Positions 6,653-14,642 are shown, counted from the first letter of the stretch. The stretch is DNA of 17,060 nucleotides from Bacteroidia bacterium (GCA_025060275.1 JANXCJ010000008.1:8051-25110), one strand, 5' to 3'. The notes: generated from the sequence alone by a model not told the origin. Numbers and translations are program-made.

Positions 6653-7649
6653 TAGTATAAGGTTCAATAGAGGGGGGTTTTTGTCCCTTCTCATTGAGCT
6701 GAAGTACTGTTCGCACAGCTTCCGCTGAGAGGCATACCTGTTTTCCTTCGCCTACTTTTTCAAACCATAGCCGCTCCAGTAAAATCTCAGTACGCAGGTA
6801 TTTCCATTCTCCTTCCTCTGTGTGAAGCACCTCTACCTGTGGAATCCGTGTGAGAGTGCTTTTATAAGCCTCCAGTTCGTAGTTAATGCAGCATTTTAGC
6901 TTACCGCAGAGTCCTGTGATCTTACTACTATTGAGCGCAAGCCCCTGATAGCGAGCTGCCTCTGTGGTGATATTAAGAGGGGAAGTTAGCCAGCTACTGC
7001 AGCATAGCTCTCTTCCGCAGGGTCCGATGCCGCCTACTTGAGCCGTTTCCTCTCTTGCACTTAGCTGGCGCATTTCAGGGCGTACATTCAGGCTTTCTGC
7101 TATCTGCCGTACTAGATCCCGAAAGTCTACTCGCCCCTCAGCAGTAAAGTAACATATAAGAGTCCGTCCGTCGCCAGTTAGCTCTACATCCGTAACTTTC
7201 ATTTGGTGGGCCTCTCCTAAGCCAAGCCTCTCTACCAGCTTTCGTACTTGCTCAAGCAGAGAAGGCTCCTTCTTTTTCAGTTCCTTTAATTGTATCTGCT
7301 CTTGGGGGGTGGCTCGTCTGAGGACTTTTTGGCGTTTATCCAGCGTGATTTGAAGGGCTTTTTGTCGCTTCTCTGCAAGGTATCCTGTGAGGGTTACCTG
7401 ACCTATGTCGTAGCCTTTACCAATCTGAAGGGGGGTGTCGGCCCCTCGCCTTATTAGCTCGGGTGTAACTACCCACTCTCCTATCTGTAATGGGGGCGTT
7501 ATATGACTCCAGAAAATCTCGCGTCGGCTTCCTTTGAAGCGAACCTCCACTAAGGGAGGCTCCTGGGAGCTGGGCTTTATCCCCTCCGCCCAGCGCCTCA
7601 TGAAGATAGCATTGCTGCTACATCCTTTACACTGAACGGGACACTCCAT
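6621..7649 (-). CDS. ricT: PSP1 domain protein, RicT (YaaT)-like
   Basis: A 342-residue protein with the PSP1 C-terminal domain. In Bacillus, RicT joins RicA and RicF in an Fe-S complex affecting RNase Y; in Bacteroidetes the related protein is widespread with unclear function. Two paired-cysteine motifs are visible: GPCGRELCC (209-217; C211, C216, C217) and GLCGKLKCC (246-254; C248, C253, C254), plausible Fe-S ligands. The PSP1 core covers about 33-195, with the ICYFTAEGRVDFRDLVRQIA segment at 165-184. The N-terminus adds a Cx3Cx2C cluster (C3, C7, C10). I chose the ATG at 7649; a TTG at 7661 would add four residues. The start overlaps gltX by 23 nt, so the genes are coupled. The 3' end overlaps the AAA ATPase gene. 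Confidence 0.88.
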   Translation of the reverse strand: MECPVQCKGCSSNAIFMRRWAEGIKPSSQEPPLVEVRFKGSRREIFWSHITPPLQIGEWVVTPELIRRGADTPLQIGKGYDIGQVTLTGYLAEKRQKALQITLDKRQKVLRRATPQEQIQLKELKKKEPSLLEQVRKLVERLGLGEAHQMKVTDVELTGDGRTLICYFTAEGRVDFRDLVRQIAESLNVRPEMRQLSAREETAQVGGIGPCGRELCCSSWLTSPLNITTEAARYQGLALNSSKITGLCGKLKCCINYELEAYKSTLTRIPQVEVLHTEEGEWKYLRTEILLERLWFEKVGEGKQVCLSAEAVRTVLQLNEKGQKPPSIEPYTIKFPDLPTRI

Positions 7650-9150
7650 AAACGGATGCAAAGGCTTGCCATCTGATTTTTATCTCTTCAAGTCCTAAAA
7701 TCTCCATGAGCTTGTATAGTGAGGGCCCCGAATGCTGCCCTGTGAGAAGGATGCGAAGGGTGGGCAATGCCTTACTTAGGCTTATATTTTTCGCCTTAGC
7801 CCAGTTCTTTAGAACATTTTCTAATTCCTCAGCTTTCCAGTTTTCTATGTGAATAAGACTTTCAATGAGAGATGGAATATGTTGAATGACTTCTGGACTC
7901 AAGCGACTCTCTAAGGCGGCTTCTAAAGGCATAAAAGGCCTTTCATGAAAGCTTCGTGCAAACTCTACTATTTCAGGTAGTAGGGCGGCTCTTTCCTTAG
8001 CTAAGTCTATGAGTTGGGAGAGCTTCTCTTCGGGAATAGGTGGGAGGTTCTGCGTTTCCCACGCGGCTCTAACCTGTGGAAGAAGAGAAGAGGTAGGCAT
8101 GCGTCTGAGATGCTGCTGATTAATCCAGCGCGCTTTCTCGTAATCAAAGCGGGCCCCAGCTCTGCTTACTCTCTCTAAGGAGAAAGAGTGAGTCAGCTCT
8201 TCTAGGGTGAAAACCTCTTTTTCCTCTGCTGGATGCCACCCTAATAGGGCTATGTAATTTACTAAACCCTCTGGGAGAAAGCCTCTTTCTCTAAAGCCCA
8301 CGGAGACCTCTCCTGTTTCAGGGTCCTTCCATGTAAGGGGAAAGACGGGAAAGCCCAGCTGGTCTGCATCCCTTTTGCTCAACTTGCCCCCTCCGTCTGG
8401 TCTGAGAAGGAGGGGTAGATGAGCAAATTTGGGCTTTTCCCATTCAAAAGCTTCGTATAGAAGGACATGTAAGGGAGTGGAGGGAAGCCACTCCTCACCT
8501 CGGATTACGTGAGTAACTCCCATGAGATGATCATCCACCACATTAGCTAAATGGTAAGTGGGCATGCCGTCACTCTTAAGAAGTACCTTATCATCCAGCT
8601 CTTTGGTATGAAAAGCTACCCAGCCCCTAATCTCATCGTAAAATCGCACTTCTTTATTTCTTGGCATTAGAAACCGAATCACATAGGGCTCTGCCCTTAT
8701 TCGTGCTTGTACTTCGTCAGGGGGTAAGGTTAGGCTATTTTTCATGTAAGGTCGTGTGATAGCGTTGTATTGAGGCGAGATTATTCCAGCCGCTTCAAAG
8801 CGCTTGCGCATGAGTTCCAATTCCTCCTCTGTATCAAAGGCATAATATGCCCATCCTCGTTCCACTAAGAGGTGAGCGTATTGAGCGTATAAAGACTTTC
8901 TTTCACTTTGTCTGTAGGGAGCATTAGGTCCGCCGATATGGGGCCCTTCATCAAATTCAATGCCGCACCATGTAAGGGCTTCTATGATGTACTCTTCTGC
9001 ACCCGGTACATAGCGCGTCTGATCAGTATCTTCTATGCGTAGAATGAGCTTCCCGTTCTTTTGTCTGGCAAGAAGATAGTTGTAAAGAGCTGTACGAACT
9101 CCACCGATATGTAGGGGCCCAGTAGGACTAGGAGCGAAACGAAGTACCAT
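7627..9150 (-). CDS. gltX: Glutamyl-tRNA synthetase
   Basis: A 507-residue class I synthetase charging tRNA-Glu. The ATP-binding HIGH motif appears as HIGG at 14-17 within FAPSPTGPLHIGG, and the KMSKS-like loop is KLSKR at 256-260. Just after it, residues about 264-292 (LGFPVFPLTWKDPETGEVS and following) form the insertion I associate with Bacteroidetes GltX. The residues VIRGEEWLPSTPLH (215-228) and the C-terminal helical anticodon-binding domain (about 325-507) are as expected. The full-length, non-truncated form rules out the tRNA-queuosine paralogue GluQ. The start lies 6 nt after the hydrolase stop, and the 3' end overlaps the ricT-like gene; the three form one operon. Confidence 0.97.
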   Translation of the reverse strand: MVLRFAPSPTGPLHIGGVRTALYNYLLARQKNGKLILRIEDTDQTRYVPGAEEYIIEALTWCGIEFDEGPHIGGPNAPYRQSERKSLYAQYAHLLVERGWAYYAFDTEEELELMRKRFEAAGIISPQYNAITRPYMKNSLTLPPDEVQARIRAEPYVIRFLMPRNKEVRFYDEIRGWVAFHTKELDDKVLLKSDGMPTYHLANVVDDHLMGVTHVIRGEEWLPSTPLHVLLYEAFEWEKPKFAHLPLLLRPDGGGKLSKRDADQLGFPVFPLTWKDPETGEVSVGFRERGFLPEGLVNYIALLGWHPAEEKEVFTLEELTHSFSLERVSRAGARFDYEKARWINQQHLRRMPTSSLLPQVRAAWETQNLPPIPEEKLSQLIDLAKERAALLPEIVEFARSFHERPFMPLEAALESRLSPEVIQHIPSLIESLIHIENWKAEELENVLKNWAKAKNISLSKALPTLRILLTGQHSGPSLYKLMEILGLEEIKIRWQAFASVYGVSRSV

Positions 9151-9156
9151 TCTCTC

Positions 9157-9885
9157 TCAGCTCTCTTTCGCAGATACCGTGATGATTTTACTTAGGTCTA
9201 AGGAGCTACCTATCGGCAGTAGATGGATCTGAATATCATTTTCATTAAATGTTTGCTTAAGTTTATCTTTTTCAGCTATTTTGATAGGAGGGAAAGTATC
9301 ATAGTGCATCCCTATCACATGCTCCACATCTAAGAGGAGGGCAGCTTCAGCCGCATCTTCTCCATCCATAGTGAATACTCCTCCGATAGGTAGGAAGGCT
9401 ATGTCTAATGCATGCCTTTCAGCGATGAGTTCCATTTCTAATGTGAGAGCTGTATCTCCTGCATAGTAGACGGTGTATTTGCCATCAGAAAAGACAAATC
9501 CAACTGGGACCCCGCCATAGGTGCCATCTGGGAAACTGCTCGTATGAACAGCGGGTACGAGCTTGACCCATAAGCCACTTCCCTTAGGAGAGTACCATGT
9601 GCCCCCTACATTCATAGGATAGGTGGGACAACCGCGCTTTTCAAACCAGCTATGAATCTCCCATACTCCGATAATTGGAGCCTGGTGTCTTTTGGAAAGC
9701 TCCTCCGCATCTGCAATATGATCAAAGTGCGCATGAGACAAAAAGATATAATCGGGCTGAATATCAGCTATAGAAACCTTACCCTGTGCTAACTCATTTG
9801 GAGTGATAAAAGGGTCAAAAAGCAGTTTTTCTCCACTCTGGACTGTGATTAGGAAAGCAGAATGCCCTAAGTACTGGATGTGCAT
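9157..9885 (-). CDS. Metallo-beta-lactamase-fold metal-dependent hydrolase (UPF0173 type)
   Basis: A 242-residue protein starting MHIQYLGHSAFLI, the typical beginning of the UPF0173 / YtkL-like family. Metal ligands are visible: SHAHFDH at 50-56 (H51, H53, D55, H56), H114 in VPAVHTSS-type context, D144 in YAGDTALT and H194 in GMHYDTFPPI, sufficient for a two-metal site. There is no signal peptide. The substrate is not known for this family. I chose the ATG at 9885; the frame is open further upstream, but that extension runs through the divergent promoters and into the glutamate dehydrogenase gene, lacks homology, and the chosen ATG sits four bases after a TAnnTTTG box. This is the first gene of the hydrolase-gltX-ricT operon. 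Confidence 0.9.
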   Translation of the reverse strand: MHIQYLGHSAFLITVQSGEKLLFDPFITPNELAQGKVSIADIQPDYIFLSHAHFDHIADAEELSKRHQAPIIGVWEIHSWFEKRGCPTYPMNVGGTWYSPKGSGLWVKLVPAVHTSSFPDGTYGGVPVGFVFSDGKYTVYYAGDTALTLEMELIAERHALDIAFLPIGGVFTMDGEDAAEAALLLDVEHVIGMHYDTFPPIKIAEKDKLKQTFNENDIQIHLLPIGSSLDLSKIITVSAKES

Positions 9886-9889
9886 GAAG

Positions 9890-9919
9890 CAAAGGTAGGT
9901 AAAAAGGATTATGAAATAA
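9890..9919 (-). promoter_or_regulatory. Promoter of the hydrolase-gltX-ricT operon
   Basis: Minus-strand TACCTTTG (9897-9890) matches TAnnTTTG exactly and is followed by CTTC and the ATG at 9885. A TTA (9919-9917) lies 19 bases upstream in the -33 position, one base from the TTG consensus. The -33 region extends towards the opposite-strand glutamate dehydrogenase promoter. Confidence 0.6.
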
Positions 9920-9924
9920 GGCGC

Positions 9925-9932
9925 TACCTTTG
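9925..9932 (+). promoter_or_regulatory. -7 box of the glutamate dehydrogenase promoter
   Basis: TACCTTTG is an exact TAnnTTTG match, followed by TAGT and ATG at 9937. I see no TTG in the -33 region (about 9901-9907 is A-rich). It is the same octamer as the divergent hydrolase promoter, 27 bases away on the other strand. Confidence 0.6.
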
Positions 9933-9936
9933 TAGT

Positions 9937-11226
9937 ATGAGCCGTAAGAAAGAAGATACTGCAATAGTTGAGAGCAATAAGCTGACAGACCCTTATGCTT
10001 CCATGCTGAGCCGTTTCCATGCAGCAGCGGACCGGCTAGGCATCTCGGCAGATGAAAGGGAAATTCTAAGCCGTCCCGCAGAGATTCATATTGCGTACCT
10101 ACCCGTAGCGATGGACGATGGACACATTAGGGTTTTTGAGGCTTATCGTGTTATTCATTCTCGGGCGTTGGGTCCGGGCAAGGGAGGTATTCGGTATGCT
10201 CCCGAAGTCAATATGCGAGAAGTTATGGCCTTAGCTGCATGGATGACATGGAAGTGCGCAGTGGTAAATATACCCTATGGAGGAGCGAAAGGAGGGATTA
10301 CATGTGAGCCTAAGAAAATGAGTTTGGGGGAGCTTGAGCGTTTGACACGGGCTTATACACGGGCTATGTCTAAGGTTTTTGGACCTGATAAGGACATTCC
10401 TGCTCCTGATATGGGTACAAGTGCTCGTGAAATGGCCTGGATAGTAGATGAATATTCCCGATTGTATGAGGGGAATTTTATACCAGCTGTAGTTACAGGT
10501 AAGCCTTTGGAACTTGGGGGCTCCAAGGGACGCGTGGAAGCCACAGGAAGAGGGGTCACCACTGTCATATTACAGGCTCTTCAACGGATAGGGCGTCGTC
10601 CAGAAGGGCTTACAGCCGCTGTGCAAGGCTTTGGAAATGTGGGCTCTATTACAGCTAAATATCTCTCTCAAAGTGGTATCCGTGTCGTAGCTATTTCAGA
10701 CAAGACGGGCGGCTATTACAACGAGGGGGGAATCCTCATTCATCAGGCTATCCAATATCGCGATTCACACGGAGGGGTTCTAGAAGGCTTCAAAGGAGGG
10801 GAGCGTATTACCAACGAGCAGCTCCTTACTTTAGATGTGGATATCCTAGTGCCTGCTGCATTGGAAGACCAGATTACACCGCAGAATGCCCCGAATATCA
10901 AGGCCTGGCTCATTGCGGAGGGGGCTAATGGTCCTACTACTGCGGAAGCTGATCCCATTCTAAATGGGAAGGGGATTATGGTAATCCCTGATATTCTTGC
11001 CAATGCAGGGGGGGTGATTGTCTCGTATTACGAATGGGTTCAAAATCGGAGAGGGCACTACTATACTGAGAGTGAAGTGCAAGAGCGAGCAGATAATACT
11101 ATCAAACAGGCTTTTGACGAAGTATTTACGCGGGCAGCTGCACAGAAGGTATCCCTAAGAGAGGCCGCCTATCTCATAGCAGTAGAGAGGGTTGTTAGGG
11201 CTCTCCGTATGCACGGGAAATACTAA
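9937..11226 (+). CDS. gdhA: Glutamate dehydrogenase (Glu/Leu/Phe/Val family)
   Basis: A 429-residue hexameric-type glutamate dehydrogenase interconverting glutamate and 2-oxoglutarate plus ammonia. The N-terminal domain shows GPGKGGIRY (79-87), MTWKCAVVNIPYGGAKGG (103-120, catalytic lysine K118) and PAPDMGT (155-161, catalytic Asp D158). The dinucleotide fold carries QGFGNVGS (230-237), with VAISDKTGG after the second strand; an acidic residue there often means NAD preference, which I only suggest. IAEGANGPTT and ANAGGVIVSYYEW follow as in GDH. Length and motifs favour glutamate over leucine dehydrogenase, which is shorter (about 360 residues). The start at ATG 9937 is set by the -7 box four bases upstream and by homology beginning near residue 15; an open extension back to 9880 is not expected to be translated. 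Confidence 0.93.
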   Translation: MSRKKEDTAIVESNKLTDPYASMLSRFHAAADRLGISADEREILSRPAEIHIAYLPVAMDDGHIRVFEAYRVIHSRALGPGKGGIRYAPEVNMREVMALAAWMTWKCAVVNIPYGGAKGGITCEPKKMSLGELERLTRAYTRAMSKVFGPDKDIPAPDMGTSAREMAWIVDEYSRLYEGNFIPAVVTGKPLELGGSKGRVEATGRGVTTVILQALQRIGRRPEGLTAAVQGFGNVGSITAKYLSQSGIRVVAISDKTGGYYNEGGILIHQAIQYRDSHGGVLEGFKGGERITNEQLLTLDVDILVPAALEDQITPQNAPNIKAWLIAEGANGPTTAEADPILNGKGIMVIPDILANAGGVIVSYYEWVQNRRGHYYTESEVQERADNTIKQAFDEVFTRAAAQKVSLREAAYLIAVERVVRALRMHGKY

Positions 11227-11256
11227 TGGCTGTGAGGAAGTTGAAAAATTTCTCTC

Positions 11257-11264
11257 TATTTTTG
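11257..11264 (+). promoter_or_regulatory. -7 box for the tRNA-Pro gene
   Basis: TATTTTTG matches TAnnTTTG and ends nine bases before the first base of the tRNA, so the primary transcript would carry a leader of only about five bases. No good -33 TTG lies at the usual distance (a TTG at 11241 is only 13 bases upstream). Confidence 0.45.
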
Positions 11265-11273
11265 CCAGCACTT

Positions 11274-11347
11274 CGGGGAGTAGCTCAGCCCGGTAGAGCA
11301 CTAGTTTAGGGGACTAGGGGTCGTGGGTTCAAATCCCGCCTCCCCGA
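11274..11347 (+). tRNA. tRNA-Pro, anticodon AGG
   Basis: A 74-nt tRNA with a complete cloverleaf. The acceptor stem is CGGGGAG (11274-11280) with CTCCCCG (11340-11346), followed by discriminator A11347. T8-A9 come next, then the D-stem GCTC/GAGC with loop AGCCCGGTA. The anticodon stem is CTAGT/ACTAG (11301-11305, 11313-11317) with seven-base loop TTAGGGG. The variable loop is GGGTC, and the T-arm is GTGGG-TTCAAAT-CCCGC. Loop positions 34-36 (11308-11310) are AGG, reading CCU. The first pair C1-G72, the D-loop and G37 are typical of bacterial tRNA-Pro. CCA is not encoded (CAG follows) and must be added. It lies between gdhA and lipA with its own -7 box. Confidence 0.93.
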
Positions 11348-11386
11348 CAGAAGTAAGGCTTAGGAGGTGAGGAGGTATTTGAGCTA

Positions 11387-11394
11387 TATATTTG
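11387..11394 (+). promoter_or_regulatory. -7 box of the lipA promoter
   Basis: TATATTTG matches TAnnTTTG and ends nine bases before the lipA ATG at 11404, so the mRNA leader would be about five bases. Two GGAGG runs (11363-11367 and 11371-11375) lie upstream of the predicted transcript start and cannot act as ribosome sites for this start. Confidence 0.5.
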
Positions 11395-11403
11395 AAGTGC
11401 ATT

Positions 11404-12270
11404 ATGCAAGTGAGTGCGCGTCCTCGTCCTGATTGGCTGCGAGTGAAGCTTCCTTCTGGGGAAGGGTATCGTTTCGTTCGTAGGGTAATAGATGAAAATA
11501 AACTGCACACGGTCTGCGAGAGTGCCCACTGCCCCAATATGGGTGAATGCTGGGGAGCAGGTACAGCTACATTCATGATATTGGGGAATATTTGTACTCG
11601 TTCCTGCGGTTTCTGTGCGGTACTTACGGGACGCCCCACAGAACTGGACTGGGAAGAGCCGGAAAGAGTAGCGCAAGCGGTAGAACTTCTTCAGCTCAAG
11701 CACTGTGTGATCACTTCTGTAAATCGCGATGAACTCAAAGATGGAGGGGCAGAAATATGGGCACGTACTGTACGAGCTATCAAGCAGAGAATGCCCCATA
11801 CCACCATAGAAGTGCTTCTACCTGACTTCAAGGGCAATTGGGAAGCCCTCTATAGAGTGCTTTCAGAGCGGCCCGATGTGGTTTCTCATAACATGGAGAC
11901 TGTCAAGCGACTATATCGCCGAGTTCGTCCGCAGGCTAAGTATGAGCGCAGCTTAGAGCAGATTCGGCGAACGAAGGAAGCTGGCTTCCGTACAAAATCA
12001 GGTGCTATGCTGGGTTTGGGAGAAACGCATAAAGAGATTATAGAACTTATGCAAGACCTGCGGGAGAATGGATGTGAGGTGCTTACCTTAGGACAATATT
12101 TACAACCTACACCAGCACACCTCCCTGTTGAGCGATTTGTCACGCCTGAGGAATTTGCTCTTTACAAAGAAATAGGGCTGGAAATGGGGTTTGACTATGT
12201 GGAGAGTGGTCCCTTAGTACGGTCTTCTTATCATTCTGAGCGTCATGTGAAGAGTATCAGGCAGTCATGA
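11404..12270 (+). CDS. lipA: Lipoyl synthase
   Basis: A 288-residue radical SAM enzyme inserting two sulfurs into protein-bound octanoyl groups to form the lipoyl cofactor. The auxiliary cluster motif Cx4Cx5C is C38, C43, C49 (CESAHCPNMGEC); the radical SAM motif Cx3Cx2C is C64, C68, C71 (CTRSCGFC). The C-terminal RSSYH segment supplies the conserved serine ligand of the auxiliary cluster. NRDELKDGGA and the SHNMETV segment are also standard LipA. I chose the ATG at 11404 because it follows a -7 box by nine bases; a TTG at 11392 would lie inside that box. The stop overlaps the next gene's ATG (ATGA). No lipB is present in the window. Confidence 0.96.
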   Translation: MQVSARPRPDWLRVKLPSGEGYRFVRRVIDENKLHTVCESAHCPNMGECWGAGTATFMILGNICTRSCGFCAVLTGRPTELDWEEPERVAQAVELLQLKHCVITSVNRDELKDGGAEIWARTVRAIKQRMPHTTIEVLLPDFKGNWEALYRVLSERPDVVSHNMETVKRLYRRVRPQAKYERSLEQIRRTKEAGFRTKSGAMLGLGETHKEIIELMQDLRENGCEVLTLGQYLQPTPAHLPVERFVTPEEFALYKEIGLEMGFDYVESGPLVRSSYHSERHVKSIRQS

Positions 12271-14201
12271 ATTGGCTTTATCCTGCTTTCCTGTGGGGCT
12301 TTGTTGCCCTTGTAGTACCTATTATTGTTCATTTCTTTTATCTTCGTAGGGCGAGACGCTATGAGTTTTCTCAAGCATGGCTAGTAGAGCGCTTGAAGCA
12401 AGCAAGTCGCCCCTACCTACGCCTTCGCCATCTTCTCTTATTGCTTCTTAGGTTAGCGCTAATAAGTACTATAGTTATTCTCTTTGCTCGTCCCTATTTT
12501 AGCGCTTCATCTTTGGAGAGAGGAGAGAAAGCCTCTGTGTTGGTGATATTAGATGTATCTCCCTCTATGAAGCCTGTATTTGAGAGTGCTCGCGCCCTTC
12601 TGAGAGAAGCTGTTCTAAAAGACCCTGCCTCTTATGAATATCGCCTATTATGTACGGATAGCTATCTCCCCAAAGGTTCCTTCAGCAGTAAGCGGGTTTT
12701 TTTAGAGAGGCTAGCGGAAGCAAAGCCTGCCGACATGGGACTACCGCTCTCCTCTATATTAGAAAATTTTGATCTCTTCTTTCATGGGGCAATGTCTTCT
12801 AATCGCAAGGTGTATATAGTTTCAGACTTTCAACGCTTTTCAGTAGGGAAGCTGGAACAGCTAAGGCTCTCTGAGTTAGAGGGTTTAGTCCTCTTTCCTG
12901 TGAAGGGTTTCTCCGCTACCAATGCTTACATTGATTCCGTAGAAGTTAGAGAGATAGGAGATGCCTGGCATATCCGCTATCACCTCTCGGCTACACAAAA
13001 TCGCCTCTATACTATTCATACCGAAGGCAAACGCTTCAGCCTCTCTCCTGGGTGGTATGATTTCCAGCGAAAAAAAGACCCTAAAGGCTACACTTATCAG
13101 GCGTTTCAGATAGAAGGGGATGAAATAGATTTTGATAATCAGGTATGGATAGGCCTTCAAGATCGGAGAGAAGTAAGAAGCGTGAAATGGTTGGGACCTG
13201 AGGAGTCCCGTAAGGCTTTTCAAAAGTTGGGTCAGTTGTTAGGGGTTGCGGAGGACAATCCCACAAGCACTGTAGAAGGAAGTTCTGTGCTCATAGCTTC
13301 CCTAAGAGAGATGAAAAACACTCTGCTTAACTATGTAGCCCAAGGGGGTAGGCTGGTGCTCTTCCCTCCTCCTAACCTACAGCTCTCTGAATGGAGTCGC
13401 TTCCCCTTAGCAGGAGAGATAGCATTTGAAGGTAAAGCACTTTTATCGGCCTCCTCGGTTACTTTACGAGTTCGGCATGAGCCTTTCTGGGAGGGGGTTT
13501 TTTTGCGGCGTGAGGCTTTGACGGGTTTCTTAGCAGAGCCACTTGCCTTGCAGGCTCTATATCTGTTTAAGCCTCAGGGGGGTACTCCTTTATTAGAGGA
13601 GTTAGGCGGAAATGTGCTATTATGGGAAGTTCCATGGGGTAGAGGGCGAATTTACTTATTCAGTTTTCCTTGGCAGGAGAGTTTTGCGAATCATAGTCTG
13701 TTTGTGCCTCTTTTTGAGCGTATTTACTCCTTCACAGCTGCTACAGGAGATAACTGGGTAGTATGGTTAGGTACGAGAGCCGGTATCTCCTTACCTACAG
13801 AGACGGAGGGACGAGTAGTTATGCGACATGTCCATAGAAGTGATGTAGAGTACCTTCCACCACTCATTCGGCAGGGGGGTAAGGCTGTGCTTAAGTTGGG
13901 GGATCAGCCTATGGTTGCTGGCGTTTATGAAGTAGAGGTAGGCGAGCGAGTCGTGGGTTATGTGGGGGTAAATGTTTCTCCTCTGGAATCTGTACCGGAT
14001 TTCTTGGCGCTGGAGAGCTGGCGTGATTTAGGTACAACTATTGAGGTGCGCAGTTGGGAAGAAGGTGGGTTGATGCACCAGCAAATAGGATGGGGATGGA
14101 AAGATTGGTGGCTTTGGCTCCTTATTGCGTTTGTGTGGCTAATAGCTATAATTTACTGGGAGCGTCGCTTGATTCGTCCCCTTATTGAACCTTCACGGTG
14201 A
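12267..14201 (+). CDS. BatA N-terminal domain membrane protein with vWA-like domain
   Basis: A 644-residue inner-membrane protein. Residues 1-75 match the BatA / aerotolerance-regulator N-terminal domain: a membrane segment at about 6-25, the basic YLRRARRYEFS hinge, and a second segment at about 54-74. A vWA-like domain follows, starting VLVILDVSPSM (91-101), whose DxSxS (D96, S98, S100) is an intact first metal-site motif. The middle (about 230-600) is beta-rich with a glutamine-amidotransferase-like look around 330-480 (VAQGGRLVLFPPP and WGRGRIYLFSFPW), as in many Bacteroidetes BatA-like proteins. A last membrane segment lies at about 614-631 with a short basic tail. This architecture is common in Bacteroidetes, but its function is not established. 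It is translationally coupled to lipA, and its 3' end overlaps the convergent small secreted protein gene by 20 nt. Confidence 0.85.
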   Translation: MNWLYPAFLWGFVALVVPIIVHFFYLRRARRYEFSQAWLVERLKQASRPYLRLRHLLLLLLRLALISTIVILFARPYFSASSLERGEKASVLVILDVSPSMKPVFESARALLREAVLKDPASYEYRLLCTDSYLPKGSFSSKRVFLERLAEAKPADMGLPLSSILENFDLFFHGAMSSNRKVYIVSDFQRFSVGKLEQLRLSELEGLVLFPVKGFSATNAYIDSVEVREIGDAWHIRYHLSATQNRLYTIHTEGKRFSLSPGWYDFQRKKDPKGYTYQAFQIEGDEIDFDNQVWIGLQDRREVRSVKWLGPEESRKAFQKLGQLLGVAEDNPTSTVEGSSVLIASLREMKNTLLNYVAQGGRLVLFPPPNLQLSEWSRFPLAGEIAFEGKALLSASSVTLRVRHEPFWEGVFLRREALTGFLAEPLALQALYLFKPQGGTPLLEELGGNVLLWEVPWGRGRIYLFSFPWQESFANHSLFVPLFERIYSFTAATGDNWVVWLGTRAGISLPTETEGRVVMRHVHRSDVEYLPPLIRQGGKAVLKLGDQPMVAGVYEVEVGERVVGYVGVNVSPLESVPDFLALESWRDLGTTIEVRSWEEGGLMHQQIGWGWKDWWLWLLIAFVWLIAIIYWERRLIRPLIEPSR

Positions 14202-14616
14202 AGCGCCTACGAATCTCTTTTCCATTTGAAGGGTAATATACTATCTCTGCTGTTCCTTGGAAGCGTTTTTTATCTAGCTGTGCTTCCAGCTCCAATTCTC
14301 CGTATTCATTAGCGTCAAAGTGGGTGGCTCCTGCTTTCTGTCCAGCTTTGAAGAGGCGAATAATAAACTTAGACCCAGGCTTGAGTCCCCTAATATGAAT
14401 GTTGTATGTTTTACCTCCTTCTACGATGAGAGGGTCCTCCCAAGTGAAAGGCTTGCCATTTACCTCTATGATAGCCTCTTCTCGAGGAGGGGTGGGGACA
14501 GCTGCGTGCACCTCTTTACCTTCTTCTTCACCAATAACTTCATTAGGGTCATATCCACTCGTTTGAGCCTTTAGGCTGATTCCAATTAATAAGAAGATTA
14601 GGATGCTTCTACTCAT
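14182..14616 (-). CDS. Small secreted protein of unknown function
   Basis: I do not recognise this 144-residue protein. It begins MSRSILIFLLIGISLKAQ, a clear signal peptide with likely cleavage at about residues 17/18, and has no lipobox cysteine, so it should be a soluble exported (periplasmic or outer) protein. After an acidic linker (about 22-50), residues 50-144 alternate hydrophobic and charged residues in short strands ending RRRFTVKVQ, suggesting one beta-sandwich or Ig-like domain. I chose the ATG at 14616; a TTG at 14625 would add three residues before the signal peptide. It diverges from the SUKH-like gene across only 26 nt and converges on the BatA-like gene. No promoter box as clear as its neighbour's is visible. 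Confidence 0.72.
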   Translation of the reverse strand: MSRSILIFLLIGISLKAQTSGYDPNEVIGEEEGKEVHAAVPTPPREEAIIEVNGKPFTWEDPLIVEGGKTYNIHIRGLKPGSKFIIRLFKAGQKAGATHFDANEYGELELEAQLDKKRFQGTAEIVYYPSNGKEIRRRFTVKVQ

Positions 14617-14630
14617 GTTTGGCAAGTTAG

Positions 14631-14638
14631 TATTTTTG
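14631..14638 (+). promoter_or_regulatory. -7 box of the SUKH-like/pabB promoter
   Basis: TATTTTTG matches TAnnTTTG and is followed by ACAA and ATG at 14643. The usual -33 position falls inside the divergent small secreted protein gene; no TTG is seen there. Confidence 0.5.
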
Positions 14639-14642
14639 ACAA

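Noticed and set aside
9886..10020. A 45-residue N-terminal extension of the hydrolase.
   Set aside because: It crosses both divergent promoters and the start of gdhA in antisense. The family begins at MHIQYLGHS.
11363..11375. Two GGAGG runs before lipA as Shine-Dalgarno sites.
   Set aside because: They lie 28-40 bases upstream of the ATG and upstream of the -7 box, so they should not be in the mRNA. The TTG at 11392, 16 bases after the second run, lies inside the promoter box.
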